Shown one piece after another: positions 20,133 to 25,710 of a stretch of DNA of 25,710 nt. The position numbers and the translations under genes were made by a program. Origin of the DNA: Isoetes engelmannii (taxonomy: Eukaryota > Streptophyta > Lycopodiopsida > Isoetales > Isoetaceae); NCBI GenBank assembly GCA_011763485.2, contig JAANSK020150010.1, positions 1-25,710 on the forward strand, read 5' to 3'. Positions within the stretch are counted from its first letter, which is position 1. Every line of letters starts with the position of its first letter. The notes below the pieces were generated by a model, which did no database searches, was not told where the DNA came from, and saw only the letters and a program-made list of their open reading frames with translations.

Positions 20133-22419
20133 GTAAAAATGGTAAAAAATGGAAAATGTTTATTGAACCTTATGCATTTCGGCTCTGGATACACTTAAAT
20201 AGAGCAGATTGTGAAGCAAATTAGGTATCTACTTTTCGTTCTAGTTTCATTTTTTGTAATTGTTCTGTGCCCTTTTCTTGGTCGGAGATGCCATTCCATA
20301 GACACATGCTTTTGGCAAGGCATGCCCATGCGTCCGGGCACCTCTTCTAGTCGATTTGCAGATAAGTCTTTCAGCATTGTAAGTCCTTTAAGGTTTAACA
20401 CTCTATCTGCTCCATCTCTTTATTCCGCATCTTCTAAATCGTATTGCCAGATTTCTGTGCCATATTTAAACTGTAAAGTTTTACTTTGCAACGATGTCTC
20501 TATGGATTACCTGCAAATCTGTACTCTGGCCATTTTGGACAATTATGCTTGGTGCAGACTTGAATGGATAAGTGTTGGCAGAGTAAAACCAGGTCTAGAT
20601 TTCCTGTACATTTACTTCTGTTGTCTTCTTTGCTTGAGTTGAGCGATGCGATATTTATGCATGTTAAATTGTCTCATGCATGATTCCAACTCTCTAGAGC
20701 AATGCATGCCAAAAAGAAAATTACCTGCTCTTCATGTATTCTCCAGTTAGGAATGTTTGAATCAGGCTTCACTTAGATGTTTCTGACCTTTGTTTTTTCT
20801 CATTTTGTTCTTTTGAAATGATTACAGAAAACATTTGCAGCAATACCAACATTTAGTATTTATGACTTCAGTTTGAATTGTACTAATGATAATGGCTTTG
20901 CTTCCTCTTGCAGCTTGTTGGATAGCAAGGTTATATTTAAAAGCTCATTCTAAAGATGGACCCCAAGTTCATGTTTAGAAGAAACTTTTTAGGATATACA
21001 ATGTACAAAAAATCTGGCTTGTTTTACTGCAGTTTTTAATATGCAAGGGCTGTATGGAGTAATAATAATTGTTTAGCATTCTTGGCGCCATTCCTCCTCC
21101 ACTGTCCTTTATCTTATGTCACACCACTAGTTTTCGACTTCATCATTGCATCTATATTGATAAACATTTAACATTTCATCTCTTGTCCCATTCTCAACAT
21201 TCTCTCGTTTCTATTTACCTATGCATGTTTCTTTAATTAAGTTTTGGGGTCCTCATTTTTGTATAATCATCTTGTGTTGAAGTAGTCATACATATGGAGG
21301 GGGTTGCTTATCTTCTAGTCTAGGCCTTTGGTGCACCATTGGGTCCTTTGTAAATTATAGACTCCGATCAACGATCTAGATTAACTTCATGCTCTACTAC
21401 AGTGCAATTGCTATTTCAATTCTTTAATGTTCATAAAGACCACATATCTATCTATAGAGTATTCCCTGATGATTCTTTTTCTCTTTGTTTCTCCTGTTTG
21501 TACGGTGGTATAGCTGTAAAACATGCACTTACACTGCAAACCATTGAATTGAGTGTAGCCATTTCTACACTTCTTAGAATCACAAATATCTTTCTTATAC
21601 ATGTCGCAATATTGTAAGCTCATTTGAACGCTTCTAAATTTTTTCATTTTCTTCCTTTTCATTTATTTTCTCTATTTTCCTCTTCTTCAATCTATTTAAT
21701 TTTATTCTTTTTTCTTTTTCGATTTAATTTCTCTATTTTTCTCTTCTTCATCTATTAACGGGCAACCCTCTGATGCTTTAGCATCTTGTTGTAAAGGCTT
21801 AGCATAATACAATGGAGTAGAGAACTTAGAATGAGATTCTTGGACGCATAATGCTTAGTATTGGAGGCTATTAGAGTGTAGGAGGCAGATAACTGGTTTT
21901 ATCTTCTCTGTTCAAATCCCAGGCTCTGGAAATAATAGCCGTACCTCTCGAGGAACATCTGGATGTGTCTTCCAACGATGGAGCAATCTTAATTCCTTGC
22001 AATAAGCTTAACTTTCTTCCTATATTCGGCCCGATCCAAACCTCATTCCTTACAGGGACTTTGTCGGATGATAGTCTTGTTCTTTGAACACTCATTACTC
22101 AAACAGAGATTTTCTTTTCCATGGTAAGAGTACATCGCGATATGTCAATTAGGTGTTGAGATTCTTGTTTGAAGACACCCTAGTCTGAGACTACTTTAAG
22201 TAGGATATGTAGGCCAAGCTTGGGCGAAAGTTTGACTAGGTATCGATCTGCTGAATTATTTATTGCAAATTCAAGTTTACTACTAAACATCTTTATCCTC
22301 ACTGCAAGTAAGAAAAAAAGTATACTTACTGCAAATTCCATTTTTACCAAATCCATTTGTAATACATTGTTTTCTATGTTGCAAAGTCGATCATTTGGCC
22401 CCGAAAGGTCCCCCGAAAA
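20133..22419. other. Gene-free stretch, mostly AT-rich
   Basis: A plus-strand open frame at 20211-20642 (143 codons, starting on GTG) has no recognisable domain and contains a good splice donor inside (ATT|GTAAGT near 20378), so it is probably not a protein as such. A pyrimidine-rich tract with an internal duplication lies at 21636-21757. No other structure was found. Confidence 0.4.
21636..21757. repeat. Pyrimidine-rich tract with internal duplication
   Basis: About 120 bp of almost pure T/C on the plus strand. TTCTCTATTTTCCTCTTCTT near 21668 and TTCTCTATTTTTCTCTTCTT near 21729 are two copies of the same 28-bp word, followed by CAATCTATT and CATCTATT. Confidence 0.6.
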
Positions 22420-22940
22420 TACACATTATGTACATATTCCATACACATTTCGTATATATCCCATACACATATGACATATTAAACTATTGAAAGTAACATT
22501 TGTGACATAAAAAAATTGAACCAATGAACTTAAACCCCCCCCAGACCCCCCAGTTATTTTTGATGATATTTGTGCAGGGCGTCCAGCAGTTGGCGAGGAC
22601 CTGCAAACACATACGCATGTATATATATACAATGCATATCGCAACCTTTGGTTTTGTGCCGTATTTAGAACTGATAGTTAACTAAAACTTGCTAAAAAAT
22701 GAATCGTGCTTAACGATGGCCAAGATCGCCCGAAATTGCCATCCAACAGTCCGAGCATACCGACAGATGCCCTGCACGAATATCAACAAAAACAACTGAG
22801 GGGTCTGGGGGGCTTAAGTTCAATGGTTCAATTTTTTTATGTCACAAATGCTACTTTCAATGGTTTAATATGTCATATGTATACGAAATATGTACGAAAT
22901 GTGTGTATGGAATATGTATGTAATGCGTATGAAATGTGTA
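22420..22940. mobile_element. Fold-back (MITE-like) element with long inverted arms
   Basis: The left arm 22420-22580 and right arm 22769-22940 are inverted copies about 160-170 bp long with high identity. For example TGACATATTAAACTATTGAA on the left corresponds to TGACATATTAAACCATTGAA read on the opposite strand of the right arm. The arms end TACACATT, and a non-coding loop of about 190 bp lies between. A small length difference near the outer ends marks an indel. No transposase is present and no clear target duplication was seen. Confidence 0.9.
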
Positions 22941-23544
22941 CTTACTCCAACATAGGAGATTAATGATAAGAAGTAATTTGAAGGTACTAAATCCAAATTT
23001 AGTCTCTTGCTCGAGGGTGGAAGACTTATAAGCCATCAATATCTTAGCCTGGTGTTAATCTGGCCAGGGTCCGGGCAGAAGGACTTGAACAAATACACTG
23101 GTGGTCAGTGATCTTGGATGCTCAAGTGATCCGCTTGCTGCAATGTCACGCGGGATTTAAGGAATGAAGGAAAACTTGCAAGATGAGAAGGAGATTCTTG
23201 AAGTTAGAAACACTTAGACAACTCTTAAACACTCAAGAAATATGAACATTCGATGAAATTTGAGACTCAAACGTAGTTGAACACTCAATAAAACTAGACA
23301 AACTCAATGAATTCTGGAGAAGGTAATAGAAGCTTTATTGCAAATTCTGCACCACGTAATACAGTGTGACCATAAAAGAACATGAAGAAAGCACAATACA
23401 AGAGATAACTCAAGGCGGACCAGGAGGATGTTGGCAACTAAGGACGCGATCAAGATTTTCGGACCCTTCTTCGATCTGACACAGGTCCTTTTATAGAGGG
23501 CAAGAGCACCACCTGATGATGGCGCAATCTTGTACTTGAAGATG
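22941..23544 (-). promoter_or_regulatory. Possible LTR or promoter block, minus strand
   Basis: The minus strand has a strong TATA box, CTATAAAAGG, at 23496-23487 and an AATAAA signal at 23339-23334 about 150 bp downstream. T- and GAG-rich sequence follows to about 23040. This spacing of promoter and polyadenylation signal in non-coding DNA is typical of an LTR, but no matching second copy, primer-binding site or coding part was found. It could also be an ordinary promoter. Confidence 0.3.
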
Positions 23545-23812
23545 CTCAAGGAATCTGTACTTGAAAAATTGGCAGCAAAATTGGGATCCCACTTAGCAAA
23601 ATGATTGCAAAATATTTTTGTAACTGCTTGTGGGATCTTCCGTAGTCGTAATCGTGCCTAAAGTCGTGGCCAAAATCATGATCTTGGGCATGTTCAGAAT
23701 CATGGCCCAGATCGTGGTCGTGGTCATGGCCTTGGTCGTGCCCCGAGTCGTGGGAGCAGCCATTTGCATTTGCGTATTGCTCTGCGTGCTGCGTCCTGTG
23801 CCAGGATCAGAC
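23545..23812 (-). other. His/Asp-rich repeat reading frame
   Basis: The minus strand is open from about 23812 to the stop near 23545. From 23752 to about 23640 it reads as a His-Asp repeat of the form SHDSGHDQGHDHDHDLGHD, then AQDHDFGHDFRHD. A hydrophobic stretch (KYFAIILLSGIPILLPIF) follows before the stop. There is no ATG at its head; a splice acceptor (CTGGCACAG|G) lies near its start. It is 80-350 bp downstream of the unrecognised coding region on the same strand and could be a last exon of it. It could equally be a translated simple DNA repeat built on GTCGTG. Confidence 0.3.
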
Positions 23813-23854
23813 CTAAGGCTTCCCAGAAGAGGATCCTGCATTTGGGAATTTGTA

Positions 23855-23879
23855 TAACATTGACCCAAGGTCAATGTTA
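23855..23879. repeat. Perfect 11-bp hairpin
   Basis: TAACATTGACC and GGTCAATGTTA flank a 3-nt loop (CAA). It lies just past the stop of the unrecognised minus-strand coding region, in the position of a 3' untranslated region. No T-run follows, and a bacterial-type terminator is not expected in a plant nucleus. Confidence 0.8.
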
Positions 23880-23889
23880 ATACAACCCT

Positions 23890-25453
23890 CTATTCAAAAC
23901 CCAGGGTCCTGAGGATAATGTGAACATCTTCTGGAGGGGGCCAACTGCTCTTAGGTAGGTGCTCCGCATGTTTGAGCTCTATGTGCGGACGTATCTTCTT
24001 TTTGTGATAACTATCATGGTGCGTGGCCCATATTTTGTCCCCAAGGAGGGTCACTTGAGCTATATCTGTGTGCATCATTTCTTTGAGAAGCTCATGAACC
24101 AGTGATCGGACATCCCTGCATCTGCTGAGAAGTAGATTCTCTATGCACCATTTGCTGAGTTGGGCATTAGGATTGAAATGACAGATGTTGTATTTTTCTT
24201 CCAACACTAGTAAAATATACCTGAGGGCAATGCAGTACAGGCCCAGTTGAGACACGTCCGAATCTGGCGATAGTGTGGCATGTTCTACAAAATGCTGGAG
24301 GGCTCGAAGAGTGTCATCGAGATTTGCCCATCCAACTTATTGGGAATGTATACTCAATTTCTGTGTGCCTCCCCCCCCCTCCCCAACTTTGACTTGCTGT
24401 CCACTGGTGGCCGCCAACAAACCTGGGAGCAAAGCGGGGATCCTCCCAAATACCCTGTGGTATCCTCACCAATGATGTTGTATGTGGTGGTCGCTATAAA
24501 TAGTGCCCGCCAGTAGCCATCGTTGACGTGAAAGAAGGCGGAGCCTCCAAAGGGGTCGTGGTGCGGGATTGGAGATCGGAGATCTGCAGGTTGTCAATAT
24601 GCTCCAGTTCCGATAATTTGTACTTTGCCTTCAAGCTGTGTTAGCGGTTAAAAGGGACAAACTTTGTGAGCGGGACCGATTGCCATTGCTCCCATTGTGG
24701 CTCTGATGTGAACAAGTTTTGGCCTAGCTCGAGAAAGTGGAGGTACGCCATGTGATACTGCATGCTGTATTGAGACATGTTCAGTTCACGACGATTGGCA
24801 CATACAACCGTGGCTCTGGATGCAGGCAGCCATTCATTAAGAAGACCCTGTAAAGCAGCCTCCGCTTTCGTGAAGAGCTTCTCCTTATAAGCTGTCCTCA
24901 AAAAGGGATTATCGTTGGAGAATAGGAGTTCCTTGGGTGTATCTTTCTCAAAAACGTGCTTCCAAATGTCATACCCAGCCTTATGTTTTTGATGAATGGC
25001 GTGCTGAGACATGCTGTCATAATATACATATACCATGGGTTGAACCGTCATCATATAAAGAATATCGGGCTCTGCCAATGTAATCAAATGAAAATATACT
25101 AATGTACAAAAGAGAGCTTGTTGATCAACAATGAGGTCAGGCTAGTGTTGTAAGAGGGAGGCCGTGGTAACTGGTTCCTCCCGTAAGCTACCCGCTTGTA
25201 TCCAACGAAACCAAAACTCCACCTGTCGAAGTGCAGTGTGCATCTTAAAATTTGTTGCAGGTGGGAGTAATTGTGGCAGAGCGTCCACAAATTCATCAAA
25301 ATAGTGTCGCCATTGGTTCAATTTGGTATTCATTTCGTCGAACTCCTGGATAATTTTTCTCTCCTTTTCCAAGTCCGTTTGCAGAGTTCTGATGGTGGCC
25401 TTGGACCGGTTCTCGAGATAGCGTACTTGGTCTGGAACTCTTCGTGAACTCAT
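23890..25453 (-). pseudogene. Unrecognised interrupted coding region
   Basis: Three minus-strand open segments follow each other. Segment 1 (25453-24641) starts at an ATG preceded directly by an in-frame TAA. It reads MSSRRVPDQVRYLENRSK, a likely coiled coil (about residues 15-50), then helical Trp- and Tyr-rich sequence, with a single TAG after residue 103. Segment 2 (24593-24354, another frame) contains GGSAFFHVNDGYWRALFIAT and NIIGEDTTGYLGG. Segment 3 (24336-23890) reads ALQHFVEHATLSPDSDVSQ, then LVHELLKEMMH, and ends LRTLGFE. The composition looks protein-coding throughout, but I recognise no family. Either small introns join the segments or it is a recent pseudogene; I tried splice phases and could not close the first junction. 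Confidence 0.55.
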
Positions 25454-25710
25454 TTAGCAATAGTATTCATTAGTACATTGTTACGAACCAAAATTTTAGT
25501 CCCAAAAATTTCAATTCATATTCACATTCAACCATCAGAGTACACAGAACAACAACTGCCTCCCACGAAGCTATATACATGCAAGCTACGTATACAGATA
25601 ACAAGGTACAGTACAAGATAACTATATACACATACGTCAACCGCCAGCTATCAAATAGCCTGCACATGGCTCCACGTGTTAGTAACATGCATAAGCGTTA
25701 TCAAGTAGAG
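25454..25710. other. Upstream flank of the unrecognised coding region
   Basis: No gene is recognised. A 72-codon minus-strand frame at 25470-25688 lacks any domain. On the minus strand this should hold the promoter and leader of the unrecognised region; no strong TATA box was identified. Confidence 0.4.

Noticed and set aside
20211-20642. A 143-codon plus-strand open frame rich in hydrophobic residues
   Set aside because: It begins on GTG, has no recognisable domain and contains a strong splice donor, so it looks like chance or intron sequence.
21865-22035. A second tRNA-derived SINE, from a B-box-like GTTCAAATCCC at about 21911 and a weak A-box-like word before it
   Set aside because: The A box is poor, no tail or shared 3' domain is visible and no second copy was seen.
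1-25710. CRISPR array, bacterial operon or tRNA/rRNA gene
   Set aside because: No regular spacer-repeat array, no cloverleaf with intact boxes and no ribosomal RNA core were found. The spliced gene and plant elements point to a nuclear plant genome.

Overview
The window reads as nuclear DNA of a land plant. It carries a spliced cytosolic ribosomal protein gene with inverted telo-boxes at its promoter, an intronless plant-specific GRAS regulator, and a thick background of decayed plant transposons (Ty3/Gypsy, Ty1/Copia, LINE, SINE and fold-back elements). The low gene density and the mixture of elements suggest a large genome, possibly a fern or other seed-free vascular plant. That placement is inference; nothing here fixes the species.

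Layout, left to right. 1-2430: no gene, but an unusual set of small hairpin repeats at 1-760. 2430-2650: a minus-strand SINE. 2870 to about 5250: a decayed Ty3/Gypsy 3' half on the plus strand, interrupted by an AT-rich insert and ending in its 3' LTR. 6732-7790: RPS7 (eS7) on the minus strand, with five coding exons, a leader intron and a telo-box promoter. 8208-8281: a second copy of the hairpin repeat seen at 6-86. 8435-9290: minus-strand remnant of a LINE ORF2. About 10440-12068: minus-strand 3' end of a Ty1/Copia element. 12469-13823: plus-strand Ty3/Gypsy fragment (LTR start, leader, gag). 14210-14900: two local tandem duplications downstream of the GRAS gene. 15154-16686: the GRAS gene on the minus strand. 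17423-17600: SINE 3' end and a 28-bp minisatellite. 17641-18480: degenerate LINE ORF1-like reading frame, minus strand. 19035-19182: ATGCATGC-rich tract. 19380-20400: weak hints of a small host gene. 22420-22940: fold-back (MITE-like) element. 23040-23600: possible LTR or promoter block, minus strand. 23545-25453: an unrecognised, interrupted minus-strand coding region with a His/Asp repeat segment at its far end.

The two convincing working host genes are RPS7 and the GRAS gene. They share no evident pathway. The least explained items are the paired hairpin repeats at 6-86 and 8208-8281, whose stems differ in sequence yet stay self-complementary, and the unrecognised coding region at 23545-25453.
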